A stretch of DNA of 64,000 nucleotides from assembly GCA_965153355.1 (NCBI GenBank), contig OZ231127.1, positions 37,820,001 to 37,884,000 on the forward strand, read 5' to 3'. Shown here one piece after another: positions 43,314 to 54,739 of the stretch; the first letter of the stretch is position 1, and every line of letters begins with the position of its first letter. This stretch comes from Flaccisagitta enflata (lineage: Eukaryota; Chaetognatha; Sagittoidea; Aphragmophora). The notes under the pieces were generated by a model. That model was given only the letters and a program-made list of their open reading frames with translations. It did no database searches and had not been told where the DNA came from. A program made the position numbers and the translations under genes.

Positions 43314-44298
43314 TGTTATGGTATCATGTCAGGTTTGAGCCTTAGCCTATAGGGACCTACCGCAGGCGGACCTACTTGCCCCTACTAGGTAAATCACTAT
43401 AAAGCTATAGGTTATTTAGCCTGGGTGATACCATGGGTTGTTTCTAAGATCTAACTATTAGTCAAATTCTTTACTTTAAGATTCAGCACCCCTCTCTGGA
43501 GAGATGGTTAGGTTCACAAAAGTGGTTCATCAATATGCAAATGATATTTAATGCAAATCAGAAGGCAAAGTTCATAACAGTAGATCTTAACAGTTCTTTA
43601 CAAAGTATGGATAATTGTTACAACTAATAAGATGAAATGGAAATATTATATATCTGGTTTTGGTCTTCCAGCATAATCCAATCAGTTTACTTCATAATTA
43701 AACTGATTGGTTCCAAAAGCTTGTGATAAGGAAGTTTACTTATGCATGACTTATGAAGCATGACTAACCTTTTTTGGAGAGATGTTCTTTTCCAAATGTG
43801 AGAATTATGAAAACTATGAGTACGTGTAATTCGAAGTGCGTAGCACTGTATCAGCAGGTTTATATTGATGATAGATGATTTTCGTAGAAAATAGTACGAA
43901 TGGGTGAATTGTGTGTCCTGCCAGTTGTTTGTCTGGCCTTTTTATAGGGTTTACATGGAGCTCTTCCTCCTCTGGAGATTTAGCGTCTAATGTTTAAATT
44001 AGCAAATAGGCTCTTTTGCTTTTCTGAAGCAAAAGGGCTAAATGATCAAAAATGGCGAAAGATATGGCGGTGGTCTATATCTTTCTGACTGGTTACATTT
44101 TTAATGAGCTTCTACACATCCAATCATATGTCCCTACAGAGGGAGAGGGGGTCTCGTCACAAAACTGCTGATTCATCATTTTGTTTATTCTAGTACTGTC
44201 TAGATGCCCTCATCACCCTCATTGCAAGAAGGGGAAATGAAAGAAGGGATTTGGTATCCATTGGGGTGAAGGGTAGGGTAGTGTATCAATCCTTCACA
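43314..44298 (-). repeat. 5' long terminal repeat
   Basis: 985-bp partner of the LTR at 24283-25267 (offset 19031), read as identical. It carries the promoter for the element. Confidence 0.95.
43937..43946 (-). promoter_or_regulatory. TATA box in the 5' LTR
   Basis: CTATAAAAAGG on the minus strand, about 350 bp into the LTR. Transcription would be expected to start about 30 bp downstream, near 43910. Confidence 0.5.
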
Positions 44299-44303
44299 AT
44301 GTG
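44299..44303. repeat. Target-site duplication ATGTG (right)
   Basis: Matches the five bases before the other LTR. Confidence 0.9.
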
Positions 44304-44314
44304 CAAGAATTATG

Positions 44315-44457
44315 AAAATAAGTTTTTCGGTGCAACAAAGCACTTCTATAACTGGCTATGTTCGTCAGTTGGTTGGTTGGTCGGTCTGTCTATTTGCAAC
44401 GTATTTGTTTGACGATCTACATATCACACCTTATTGGCCTACTTGGCTTTGTTTTGT
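44315..44457 (+). mobile_element. Hairpin/(GTCG)n element, short variant
   Basis: CGGTGCAACAAAGCACTTCTATAACTGGC, GTTGGTTGGTCGG array, ATTTGTTTGACGATCTACAT, end GCCTACTTGGCTTTGTT. Lies 12 bp beyond the retrotransposon insertion site. Confidence 0.7.
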
Positions 44458-44587
44458 TTTTTTTTGCAAAATTTTTTCACTATCATTTTTTTATTTTTGC
44501 TTTAAAATCCTAACAAAAATTCTCAACTTTGCCATCTGAGACACCCAACCCTTGGAGTTCGATTGAATGCTTCTTTATATTTCTTCT

Positions 44588-44740
44588 ATTTTTAATCCCG
44601 TGCAAGCGACTCTATAACCCGCTATGTCAGTTGGTTGGTTGGTTCGTCTTTCCGTCACACTTAGCATTTTTGGCGTTTACGGTTTTTTTGTGTTTTTTGT
44701 TTTTTTTTTTGGCAATACGCTTGGCATTTTTTTTTAATCC
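44588..44740 (+). mobile_element. Hairpin/(GTTG)n element fragment
   Basis: TTTTTAATCCCGTGCAAGCGACTC, CTATAACCCGCTATGTCAG, a short GTTG array, CGTCACACTTAGC and a T-rich body. The right end is missing. Confidence 0.65.
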
Positions 44741-44939
44741 TCCGCCAGAGCGGATTCTGGCTGTAATGTATAAAACCCAACCCACCCCTTGCCCTAACGC
44801 TAACTCTAGCCCTAACCCTAAAACCATCCCCAACTCCATCCCCAGCCCTAACCCCACCCCTAACCCTGATAACAAACCCGCTTAAAAAAAAATTTTAAAC
44901 AAAAGACGTCAAATGTTCTCTGGAGAATACCCAAGCGCG

Positions 44940-45229
44940 CACACATAAACACACACACACACGCATAAACACGCAACACACACACACACACACACACATG
45001 TATCACACACACGCATCACACACACACACACACATCATGCATCACACACACCCATCACACACATGCACGCATCACGCATCACACACTCACATCACGCATC
45101 ACACACCTACATCAGGCATCACACACCTACATCACGCATCACGCATCACACATGCATCACACACGCATCACAGACACACGCATCACACACACGCATCACA
45201 CACACACGCATCACATACACACACGCGCA

Positions 45230-45303
<74 letters not shown>
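44940..45303. repeat. CATCACACACACG repeat leading into (CA)n
   Basis: Irregular CATCACACAC and CACGCATCAC units (45000-45230), followed by a pure CA tract to 45303. Confidence 0.95.
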
Positions 45304-45305
<2 letters not shown>

Positions 45306-46780
45306 GGTATTCTCAGAAGCTAAAAAATCATGCGACACTCAAGACAAAACTGCTGAAAATCATCGGCCAGTCTCCTAAAGATCAGCGCACTTGAAAATCC
45401 ACCCGTTGACGACTTTTTAACGGAGAGAAGATGATTTTCCCATTTTATTCGCGGTAATTAGTGTTTTAAATTTTCAGATAAATCAAATTGCAGTTTCGAG
45501 TCTGATTTTTTAAAAACATTTTACATGGCCAAACCAAAGTTTTGCGATGATTTTCAGCACATTATCCATAGATTGTAGTGTATCATATCATGACTGTAAA
45601 TTAGGACCACCTCAATAACCGCGAAGTGTTGGGCACTTAGCAGGAGCAGAGTACCTTGATAAGTACTTGTAAGGGATCGACTAACCAACAGATTTATAGT
45701 ACCAAAATTTAAAAAAATAAACACTGCATTATTTAACAATAAGAAATTTGAATATTGCCCACTCAATTTTGACCAGTTTTAGGTCATATTTGATGTGAAA
45801 ATAAGTGAAAGACTCATGTGTACGATACGATTCCCTTTAATTTAAACTGACCAATCAAAAAAGCAAAAAGAAAAATCAACCAAGCAATGATTGTATGCTT
45901 GAAAATGCAGTTTTGGTCCATTTTAATGTATATTTGACCTGTTTTTTGGCAATTCTGATCCAATTCTTTGTGAAAACTGCCTAGTGTATCATACTTATAG
46001 TAGTGCTGGCCAGGTTCAAGCATTTGGGTACACAATAAGGCAACTTTTCATTGATTGTGTACTGGAAATCGCGATTTCTGCCCATTTTGAATATCAAGGA
46101 TTTCTTTTTTTGCCTTTAAAATTAAATATCTTTTAAACGGCTGGCCCAATTTTCTCGCGAGGACGACCAGTCGATTTGTCTGGAAAAACTCTTTTTTTTC
46201 GTCACCGATTTTTTGTATTTATCTCAAAAAATGTCCGAGTTATGGTCTAAAATATGGAGACATGTCATCAACGATTTTTTTGCTGCAAATCTAGCACCAT
46301 TTTTACCCACTAATTGTGCTTAAAAGTGCACCATGAAGGTCGCCATCGACCTATATCATGTCAGTAAGTGTAAATAAGTGCAAACTGACCAAAAAAATCA
46401 TGATTATCATAATATTTAATTTGGGTGTCCCCTTACTACTAAAAGGAAGGGTGAAGAGATGGTTATTTTTAAGCTATCTGAGCGTCCTTTTAGTCGTAGA
46501 AGTCATTTTGTTTGTGAACTTCTTTAACTAATAAATGTCGTTATTCATTCTTTAATGGGAACATCTAAAAAATCACCGTCAGTCCTTTGTACCGCATCAT
46601 GCGCATCATGCGGCCCGCATGCAGCGTCGCGTCCATCCCTCGCCAAGTTTCAATCCGTCAAACTGTCAGTCACAAGGTCTCACACACACGCGCGCGCATC
46701 CCCTCTCAAATCGCGATGCTAACCACAAGACGAGACACGGTTGAACAGAACAACTGATAGTTGCAATTGAATAAAAAACA
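45304..46780. other. Intergenic, nothing recognised
   Basis: AT-rich with scattered short frames. No domain or good exon seen. Confidence 0.4.
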
Positions 46781-46782
46781 AT

Positions 46783-47110
46783 GCCAAGTAGGCCAATAAG
46801 GTGCGACGTGAGGATCGTCGAACGAATGCGTTACCCGACCGACCGACCGACCAACCAACAGACCGACCGACGGACAGTCGGACACAGCCAATTACAGAGG
46901 TGCTTTGTCGCACCTGAAAACACCAGGCCGGAAACACGGCTACCCATGTCGCGTGTGGGTGGGCAGGGGCAATGATAAAAAAGGATTACCTCGGTACCAA
47001 GTATTTCGGCAGAAGCAGTAATGCAAATAACGCCCGTAAACAAAAAAAAAAAAAACAAAAAAAAAAAAAAACAGTGTTACAGACAGACCAACAGATGCAT
47101 GCGACTCTAA
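46783..47110 (-). mobile_element. Two minus-strand hairpin/(GTCC)n elements, one per subfamily
   Basis: 46783-46918 is the short variant (CAATGCCAAGTAGGCC, TAAGGTGCGACGTGAGGATC, ACCGACCGACC array, AGAGGTGCTTTGTCGCACCT hairpin). From 46922 a standard copy follows (CAGGCCGGAAACACGGCTAC, GGGTGGGCAGGGGC), but its array is only CAGACAGACC and its hairpin is lost. Confidence 0.7.
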
Positions 47111-47515
47111 AAGCACCCAAACAAGAACAAGACAAGTTTTACAGAAAAGTCACGAACTAAACAGAACCAACCGACACTCGTAAAAAAAGAATGAAAAACA
47201 TGAACACGACTAGAAAAGCACGTTTAACGACTATCAATCAAGTGCCAAAGATCAAATGGGCTCGCAAATTTGAAAAATGACTTCAGTCTTAATCTATCTA
47301 TGTTCTAAAAAATGAGAAATACCACTTTTGTTTCAGTGAATTAAGGCCCCACTACATTAACTTTATTATATATTCAATGATCTTCTTTCCCAGTCATCAA
47401 CTCAGACTCAATCTAACTGAATCTGTCTACAATTTTCTACACACTGATGATGTATGATGCGTCCGAATGGCCATCCGCCCATCCACTGTGATTCAGCTCG
47501 ACAGTCTGTACGTTC
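47111..47515. other. Intergenic or intronic, nothing recognised
   Basis: AT-rich. No exon found upstream of the immunoglobulin gene exons in this stretch. Confidence 0.4.
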
Positions 47516-47517
47516 GC

Positions 47518-47520
47518 TCG

Positions 47521-47609
<89 letters not shown>

Positions 47610-47610
47610 A
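47518..47610. repeat. (TTG)n array
   Basis: About 30 TTG units, 65 bp before an exon of the immunoglobulin-domain gene, so probably intronic. Confidence 0.97.
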
Positions 47611-47674
47611 TTAATGACAAATGATAAAAGACAAAAAACATTTAATATTTGTCTATTTCTATTTTACCCCGCAG

Positions 47675-48764
47675 ATTTCGTATTCAAAAAGCCCGAGGCT
47701 GTCCCAATTCTTCTAATCTTAATTCTCCCTCCAAAAATCGAGTGTCCGAAGGTAAGTAAATACTTTGCAACTCTTTAAATATCTTTTGGTCCAGGGGTGT
47801 ATAGAATTGAATTCCCTTTGATTCCCCCCCCCTCTGATTTTCTTCCCCGCGACGCATTGTGTTGCATTTTAAAAATCAATGATTTTCTTCCCCATAAGGC
47901 AATGTAACAATGTAGTTGAGGTTAAATTGTGTTTTACTAATCAGTTTTTATGATTTGGTACTGCCAAAAATTACATTTTCCCCAAACTTTCTTTTTTTTC
48001 TCCCCATCTCCTAACCACGGGGGAAAACACAATCATGTACAGGCTTGTTTTGGTCAGCTAAGGGAAAAAAAGAAATGTCTTAATTTTTCTTAAAGAGATC
48101 TTCATTTATTTCAATACATTCATTTATCTATTCCTTTCTTCATAGTTTTAATTCTTTTTCTTTTTAGTCGCGTGCTACGCGACTCTATAAGCCGCTTTGT
48201 CGGTCGGTTCGTAACAAAGTTGTTTTTAAGGCGTTTTATCGCATTTTTGATGGCTCTAAATGGCAGAGAAGAAACTTGGAGGAGTAAAAGGCCTTTTAAA
48301 AAGTGCTTTTGAAAAAAACTTTTTTGTCCGTCTGTCTGCCTGACATTTTTTGAAAGTGCCGACGCACGCGACTTAGGTCTAATGACCTTGTTCATTTATA
48401 TCTAGATCAATTTATTTTTCTACTCTATCAATTCGTCTCGGTTTATATTCCATCTTCCTCCGTATTCATTTCTTCTTCTTGTTTATCAACATCTCCCATT
48501 TAACAGCGTGTTCGGTTGCCGTTATGGAGCATAGGCATCAGAGGCCGCGAAAGTGGTGGAGGTGGCCTCGGAGGCGGAGGAGGCCTCGGTGAAGGCGGCG
48601 GCAGGAGGCCAACTGCCGGCGTCCGACGCGGCGACGGCGGCGGCGAATCGGCGGTGACCTGCAGAATCACGGCCAACCCGAAAATCCCCGTCAAAAACAT
48701 TTCGTGGTTCGTCAATGATGAACTAGTTTACGACCAACACCACGCCAAGTGAGGGAGAGAGAGA

Positions 48765-48822
<58 letters not shown>

Positions 48823-48867
48823 CAGACAGAGTCTGACAGAGTCAGACAGACAAAGTCAGACAGAGTC

Positions 48868-48914
<47 letters not shown>

Positions 48915-49279
48915 TTTGAAGGACAACGTCTAAATTTGTTTCATTGTGAATTTGTGATATCCCCAATTATCACAATTATCATTTTTCTTATTTCCTCCCA
49001 TTCTTCGTTTGTTTTGTTTTTTTCAATACAACTTACAACTTACAACTACTCCAATGACCAAAAACCAACAATATCAACAAAACCAACACAACAATCACCA
49101 AAAACTCAACCAACAGTCGTTACGGCGTAATGAGCTTGTCAGAAGTGGATCGGAGATTGAACAACAAAAGCGAGGCGCAAATTTCCGTTTTCAAAACGAC
49201 TCTTCATTTGAACAACATTAGAGATTTGGAAACATTGTTGCTGCTATCTAAAACGGTTGACAGGAAGATTACGCTCAAG
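47675..49279 (+). CDS. Partial immunoglobulin-domain gene, three exons visible
   Basis: Exons 47675-47751 (acceptor CCCCGCAG, donor GTAAGT), 48507-48748 (acceptor TTTAACAG, donor GTGAGG) and 49117-49279 (acceptor CCAACAG, donor GTTTGT). Phases 0, then 2/1, join into one frame. The middle exon has a Gly-rich stretch, then AVTCRITANPKIPVKNISWF, with the B-strand Cys and C-strand Trp of an Ig-like domain. The third continues the fold: RYGVMSLSEVD, then ISVFKTTLHLNNIRDLE, a typical D-E strand segment. The F-strand Cys (YxC) would be in a later exon that I cannot find. The first exon encodes a hydrophobic beta-type segment (AVPILLILILPPKIECPK). The protein is probably an extracellular adhesion or recognition molecule. 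Introns hold a (GTCC)n element, a hAT-type MITE and microsatellites. Gene identity within the Ig superfamily is unknown. Confidence 0.72.
47792..48047. mobile_element. Non-autonomous hAT-type element in Ig-gene intron
   Basis: Ends CAGGGGTGTATAGAATTG and, inverted, CAAGCCTGTACATGATTG. Perfect 8-bp duplication TTTTGGTC at 47784-47791 and 48048-48055. Same family as 3806-4121, in the opposite orientation. 256 bp, no coding capacity. Confidence 0.85.
48164..48395 (+). mobile_element. Hairpin/(GTCG)n element in Ig-gene intron
   Basis: TTTTTAGTCGCGTGCTACGC hairpin, CTCTATAAGCCGCTTTGTCGG, very short GTCGGTCGG array and an unusual body (GTTTTTAAGGCGTTTTATCG). It ends near GCGACTTAGGTCTAATGACC; the right end is atypical. 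Confidence 0.7.
48752..48912. repeat. (GA)n then (GACA)n array
   Basis: GA dinucleotides, GTCAGACA units, then GACA repeat. It starts at the splice donor of the Ig exon. Confidence 0.95.
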
Positions 49280-49289
49280 GTTTGTGAAG

Positions 49290-49585
<296 letters not shown>

Positions 49586-49985
49586 AATCAGGGGTTGGTA
49601 GATTTTTCCGTTGAACTTTAGCCTATAGAGGTTATCAAATCCTAGGTCGTCAGAATGGACTCGAGAGAAAAAGGTGTGAGTGGAGAGATGGACGAAATCG
49701 GACGATGATTGCCCAAATTAAACCTTTGAAAACTGGTTTTAAAACGCGGCAAGTGTGCCAAATTTTCCTAATTGAAATTCTCTTGAACGATTTCCACCAA
49801 AAAGAAAAAAGACGCTAAAAATTCTATTGGGAAAAAAAGGAGAAGCCAGATAATGGAAAATCGGAAATCTATGAAATACGCGCTTATGGAAGGGAGTTGG
49901 AGTGAGGATGCGAGTGAATATGGGAGTATGGATGCGAGGGAGAATTTGAGTTAAGAAACGAGTAATAGTCGCAAAAGCGTTAGAT
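49586..49985. other. Intronic or intergenic, nothing recognised
   Basis: No exon carrying the missing F strand of the Ig domain could be found here. Confidence 0.4.
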
Positions 49986-49987
49986 GG

Positions 49988-50333
49988 TCAGCGGTACCGG
50001 TTGCCCCTATGTGAATAAATATGTGGATGTGTGATGGTGAAAAAGGGCATTGAGGCTTCGAGTAGTGAGGCTGTGATTTGAGCCAAGATGCTGTCTTGAG
50101 GCAAGGATTTGAGGCTGGGATTTGAGCCTTGAGGCCGGGATATAAGCCTCAAGTCTGGGATATGAGCCTCAAGTCTGGGATTTGAGCCTCAAGGTTAGGA
50201 TTTGAGCCTTGAGGTTGGGATTTGAGTTTTAAAGCTAGGATATGAGCTTCGGAGGGGGTGGACGGAGGAGGAAATGATGAAATTTCCCTACATGTGAAAG
50301 CATAGGTAGTCAGCTCCTTTGGGGCCGCTGCCC
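49988..50333. mobile_element. Inverted-repeat element with internal minisatellite, copy 3
   Basis: Begins GGTCAGCGGTACCGGTTGCC, matching the outer segment of copies 1 and 2, and ends TCAGCTCCTTTGGGGCCGC followed by TGCCC. The centre holds about eight degenerate units of TGAGCCTCAAGGTTGGGATT (50055-50250). The left inner arm is missing. Confidence 0.65.
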
Positions 50334-50885
50334 AAAAGTGAGAGTTGGGATGCGAGTAAATACATAGAATTTTGGATGCGACCCACATTTTGAGTAAAGA
50401 TGTGGGTGAAATTTGATTATAGAAGCGAATGAGAGTGGTAGTGTAAGTGCGGGTGACAGCGGGAATACAGGATTTTATATGTATGGGAGAGATATCAAAT
50501 GGTAATGAATTTGGGATGATTTCAGGCTAACAGACAAGTTAGGTCTTGATGCAGCGCACCATCACAGAAAAAGGAAAAGGATGCAACTGACAAATGTTGG
50601 TGGGAGTAGGAATGACATGTGGTTGCAGATTGGGGAAGTTGCAAGCCTGAGTCCATATACGTGAATTGTGAAATGGGAATAAGCGCAATTTTAGGGATCC
50701 AGCGCGTCAGTGTGGCACGTGGATGTTACGTGCATGTTAAGTGAGTTCGTTTGCGCATTGGTGAATGTTAACAGTGACGATGCGGGCGTGTACTGCAGCG
50801 GGTGCTAGTGTGCAGGCCTCTAGATTTTGGAGCAGCGAGCAGCGCCGCTTCTCGGCAGGGAAAGGGATATGTCGGCAGGTCCCAA
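50334..50885. other. Intergenic, nothing recognised
   Basis: No credible exon. A GC-richer segment at 50770-50885 has an open frame but runs into the (GAA)n array. Confidence 0.4.
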
Positions 50886-50889
50886 AGAT

Positions 50890-50990
50890 AGAAGAAGAAG
50901 AAGAAGAAGAAGAAGAAGAAGAAGAAGAAGAAGAAGAAGAAGAAGAAGAAGAAGAAGAAGAAGGAGAAGAAGAAGAAGAAAGAGGAGGAA
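50890..50990. repeat. (GAA)n array
   Basis: Purine trinucleotide array of about 100 bp. Glu or Arg runs are artefacts. Confidence 0.96.
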
Positions 50991-51539
50991 AAAGCATGAA
51001 AAGAAACAGAAAAAGGAGAAGATCGAAATGGAGAATTGGAGATAATGATAATTGCAGTCAGCATTGATATCATTTGCATGTTGTAGTTTTATGATTACTG
51101 CTCTTGCATAATTTAGTTGATTTGGAAAACTGTGAGTTTGAACTAAAGATTTAATAACAACTTAGTCCTTTATGTTGTAAATTGTAAAAAGGAAAATCTT
51201 AATCGCATGTAAAAATTATCAACATCAACATGTGTTTCATGAAGCCACCCGCCAAAAAATGGATATTGATGATAAGCTCACTGAAAAAAACCAGTTGAGT
51301 AGAATTGTTGGGAGTCCTTTTATTTGATTCCTTCTACTTAAACACGGATGAGGAGATGAGAGCCAGCATTAGCTTGGCAGGGATTTGTGGGCAGTGGCCA
51401 GGCCCAAGTCGACTATCAAGTGGTATCTGCAATGAAAAGTGAACCCTTGCATTTAACCATTGACCCCCACCCTCAAGTTAAGTCAGCAGTGTAGAGGGGA
51501 AAATTTTTGCTTGTCGGCAGAAAAGAACAATCAAGAGGC

Positions 51540-51935
51540 CTGCTAGTGTGAGTGCAAGCCGCAGAGGTGGGTCGTGGGGCCAGTTCAGATGTGAGTGCTG
51601 CTGTAAGTGCAGGCTGCAGGGGGTGAGTTCTGGGGCATGTTCAGATGTGAGTGCTGGTGTAAGTGCGGGCTGAGAAAGGTGAGTTCTGGGGCGTGTTCAG
51701 ATGTGAGTGCTGGTGTAACTGCAAGCCGCAGAGGTGGGTCGTGGGGCATGTTCAGATGTGAGTGCTGGTGTAAGTGCAGGCTGCAGAGGTGAGTTCTGGG
51801 GGCGTGTTCTGGTGTGAGTTTGAGTTCATTCTTTCCATCATTGATTCTTTTTTCCCAGCCGCAGAGGTGGGTCGTGGGGCATGTTCAGATGTGAGTGCTG
51901 GTGTAAGTGCAGGCTGCAGAGGTGAGTTCTGGGGG
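51540..51935. repeat. About 55-bp minisatellite with a larger duplication
   Basis: Units of GAGTGCTGGTGTAAGTGCAG, GCTGCAGAGGTGAGTTCTGG and GGCATGTTCAGATGT. The segment 51780-51855 (ending GATTCTTTTTTCCC) is repeated at 51905-51988, so a block of about 130 bp was duplicated. Confidence 0.9.
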
Positions 51936-52071
51936 CGTGTTCTGGTGTGAGTTTGAGTTCATTCTTTCCATCATTGATTCTTTTTTCCCTCGCGAGAATC
52001 AGAACGAGAACATCACCTTTTCTAATTCGTCATCCGGTTTCATGCCTTTCTTGTTTTGCTGAAAGCGAGCG

Positions 52072-52270
<199 letters not shown>

Positions 52271-53320
52271 GGCAGGTGTGCAGACAGGCATGCCGGCATA
52301 GAGACTGAGACGGAGAGACAGAGTCATGAATACAGATTGACAATAGGCTAGGCTGAAAGGCTGATTGGCAGAACCGAAACTCCTGTACTGACGTTCAAGA
52401 GGTCACCAGTGGTAGCGTCAATGAAACTTGTGCAAAGGCATTCTAAAATTAGACCCTATGTCACTTTCGGTATCAGTTTCATTACAGTGTTAACCTTTAG
52501 ATTGATAAAACTTTTTATTTAAAGTTTCTGTCGGGAAAATCTGATTTTGTTCTTTAGAACTTGTTTGTTGGTTTATTTTGTTGTGTCCAAGGACCAAGAT
52601 GACTGTTCAATTGGTATAATTTGGTTGCAATTTTGTCAGTTACTCATATGTTAGTTTTTTTGTTACTTTGCTTTTCAGGTTGTTGATATGTAAGGTGGTT
52701 CTTCATTTATCTAGATATAGTTCATGAAAATACTTTTGTAGGGCTTTCAAATAACCTAAGATAGGCTCCCAAATCAGAAAGAGTTGGAAGATTTGCAACC
52801 GAGTACACTTTATGAATTGGCTTTTAGGAATTTTAAAACCCTCGATGACACCTGTGTCCAATCGCAATATCCCCCGCCAAAATTTATCTATGAGTCTATA
52901 AAAACAACATTATGATTTTAAGAATGCTCTTTTGTCGCCTGCCGTCGCCTGCCGTCGGTTCAAGTCTGCCATCTATGCAACGGACGAAATCTCGAAAACA
53001 GAAAACAAAACAAAAGATACGTATCAATACAGCATTGCTCGGCCCGCCCGGTAACGCGGGAACATCAATCGTCATTTCTTCTTGATGCGACTCACCATAC
53101 ATAGAGGTCGAGGCGCCCTGATGCTAGACTGCTCTCGATCATCATTTTTTGACCAAATGTCACGGTACCAATAGTTAACATTTCTAACTTCAAGTCATGA
53201 GCTGCAATACTTTTTGACCTATGATTATTTTTCTTATCATGAAAATGTTCTCTTAAAGCGTGCTACTTATCTTCACTTTCTCATTTCAATTCAATTGCCT
53301 CTGCAATTTTCTGTAAGTTG
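52271..53320. other. Intergenic, no firm gene
   Basis: The 52930-53100 stretch is GC-richer, with an open frame on the minus strand, but it has no recognisable domain. Confidence 0.4.
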
Positions 53321-53326
53321 CAGAGA

Positions 53327-53476
53327 CAAGATGAGAACTTTTAAAGACGAAACTGCAGATTCCGATACGAACAAACGGAACGAACTCAGTTCGAAAATCA
53401 CGTTCCGATTCCGAGAGACAAAGAAAACTAAAGCGAAGAAAGAGGAGAGGGAGAAGCAGAAAAAGAAGAAGCAGTA
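53327..53476 (+). CDS. Weak host exon candidate, Lys/Glu-rich
   Basis: After an acceptor TTTCTGTAAGTTGCAG (53326) an ATG at 53331 opens 48 codons: MRTFKDETADSDTNKRNEL, then ITFRFRETKKTKAKK and a Lys/Glu tail to TAG 53475-53477. Codon use in the first 30 residues looks natural, but the tail merges into a purine-rich repeat. No family recognised. Confidence 0.25.
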
Positions 53477-53589
53477 GAGGAAGCAGAGGAGGAAGAAGAA
53501 GAACAAGGCCAACACCTATAATTCGCGTGCAGGACAAAAATAACTGAACTGACCTGACTCCTTATTGTACCTTTTTATCGAAAATCAGA

Positions 53590-54320
53590 CTTAAACGCAT
53601 CCCAAAACAGACCCAAACCAGACCTAAATCAGATATAAACCAGTCATAAACCAGACATAAACCAGACTCAAAGCAGACTCAAACCAGACTCAATCCAGAC
53701 TCAATCCAGACTCAATCCAGACTCAATCCAGACTCAATCCAGACTCAATCCAGACTCAATCCAGACTCAATCCAGACTCAATCCAGACTCAAACCAGACT
53801 CAAACCAGACTCAAACCAGACTCAAACCAGACTCAAACCAGACTCAAACCAGACTCAAACCAGACTTAAACCAGACTTAAACCAGACTCAAACCAGACTC
53901 AAACCAGACTCAAACCAGACTCAAACCAGACTCAAACCAGACTCAAACCAGACTCAAACCAGAATTAAACCAAATCAAAACCAGACCAAAACCAGACCGA
54001 AACCAGACCTAAATCAGACCTAAATCAAACATAAACCACACAAAAACCAGACATACACCAGACCCAAACCAGACCTAACCCAGACCTAAACCAGACATAA
54101 ATCAGACATGAACCAGTCTTAAACCAGACTAAAACCAGACTTAAACCAGACTTACACCAGACTTAAACCAGACTTTAACCAGACTTACACCAGACTTATC
54201 TTTAATACCATTTTAACCAGCAGACTTAAACCATTAGACCAGCAGACTTAAACCATTAAATTTAAACCCTCAGACTTTACCCAGCAGACATTAACCAGCA
54301 GACTTTAACCAGCAGACTTT
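53590..54320. repeat. 11-bp minisatellite CCAGACTCAAA
   Basis: More than 50 tandem units of CCAGACTCAAW with sub-variants in blocks (CAAT at 53690-53785, CAAA at 53785-53960, TTAAA elsewhere), ending in CAGCAGACTTTAAC units. Confidence 0.95.
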
Positions 54321-54334
54321 AACCAGCAGACTTT

Positions 54335-54690
54335 AACCAAAAATGACCAAAAATGACCAAAAATTACCAAAAATGACCAAAATGACCAAAAATGACCAAA
54401 ATGACAAAAATGACCAAAAATGACCAAAATGACCAAAATGACCAAAAATGACCAAAAATGACCGAAAATGACCAAAAATGACCAAAAATGACCAAAAATG
54501 ACAAAAATGACCAAAGATAATAAAAAATAATCAAAAATGATCAAAAATGACCAAAAATGACCAAAAATGATCGAAAATAATCAAAAACTACCAAAATGAC
54601 CAAAACGACCAAAATGACCAAAATGACCAAAATGACCAAAAATGACCAAAAATGACTAAAAGCAACCAATACTTCTCAATAACAACAAAA
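54335..54690. repeat. 10-bp minisatellite AAAAATGACC
   Basis: About 35 tandem units of AAAAATGACC, including 8-9 bp variants. It is directly adjacent to the 11-bp array and perhaps seeded from it. Confidence 0.95.
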
Positions 54691-54739
54691 AAATGACTCA
54701 AAATAACTCCAGACGACCCAAAAAGACGAAAAAAAGCAA

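Larger units (their letters stand above)
24283..44298 (-). mobile_element. Complete 20-kb LTR retrotransposon, Ty3/gypsy-like
   Basis: Bounded by two 985-bp direct LTRs and a 5-bp duplication. In its own orientation (right to left) the order is: 5' LTR (43314-44298), primer-binding site, 2.7-kb leader, gag (40555 to 33377), pol in the -1 frame (33413 to 28719), a 3.4-kb 3' region, 3' LTR (24283-25267). Domain order PR-RT-RH-IN and the VADTLSRL and integrase motifs fit Ty3/gypsy. I read no difference between the LTRs, and gag and pol have no stop or frame break beyond the programmed one, so the copy looks recent and perhaps functional. At 20,016 bp it is two to four times the usual length of animal gypsy elements. 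The excess lies in the gag extension, the integrase linker, the leader and the 3' region with its antisense gene. Confidence 0.93.

Noticed and set aside
24283-44298. BEL/Pao classification of the retrotransposon
   Set aside because: A 5-bp duplication and PR-RT-RH-IN order do not separate the groups, but the VADTLSRL end of RNase H, the integrase spacing and the GPY/F-like tail fit Ty3/gypsy better. The YVDD box and LPQGLRSSP are somewhat retrovirus-like, so the exact clade is left open.
44800-44875. Interstitial telomere-like CCCTAACCCTAA repeats
   Set aside because: Only a few irregular units mixed with CCCCAGC and CCATCCC variants, too short and degenerate to call telomeric.
52896-53102. 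Minus-strand 68-codon frame as a gene
   Set aside because: The first 27 codons look natural, and a GTGAGT donor-like word overlaps its start, but there is no domain and no second exon that joins it.
53590-54690. CRISPR-like direct repeats
   Set aside because: Units are 10-11 bp in uninterrupted tandem with no unique spacers, and the genome is eukaryotic.
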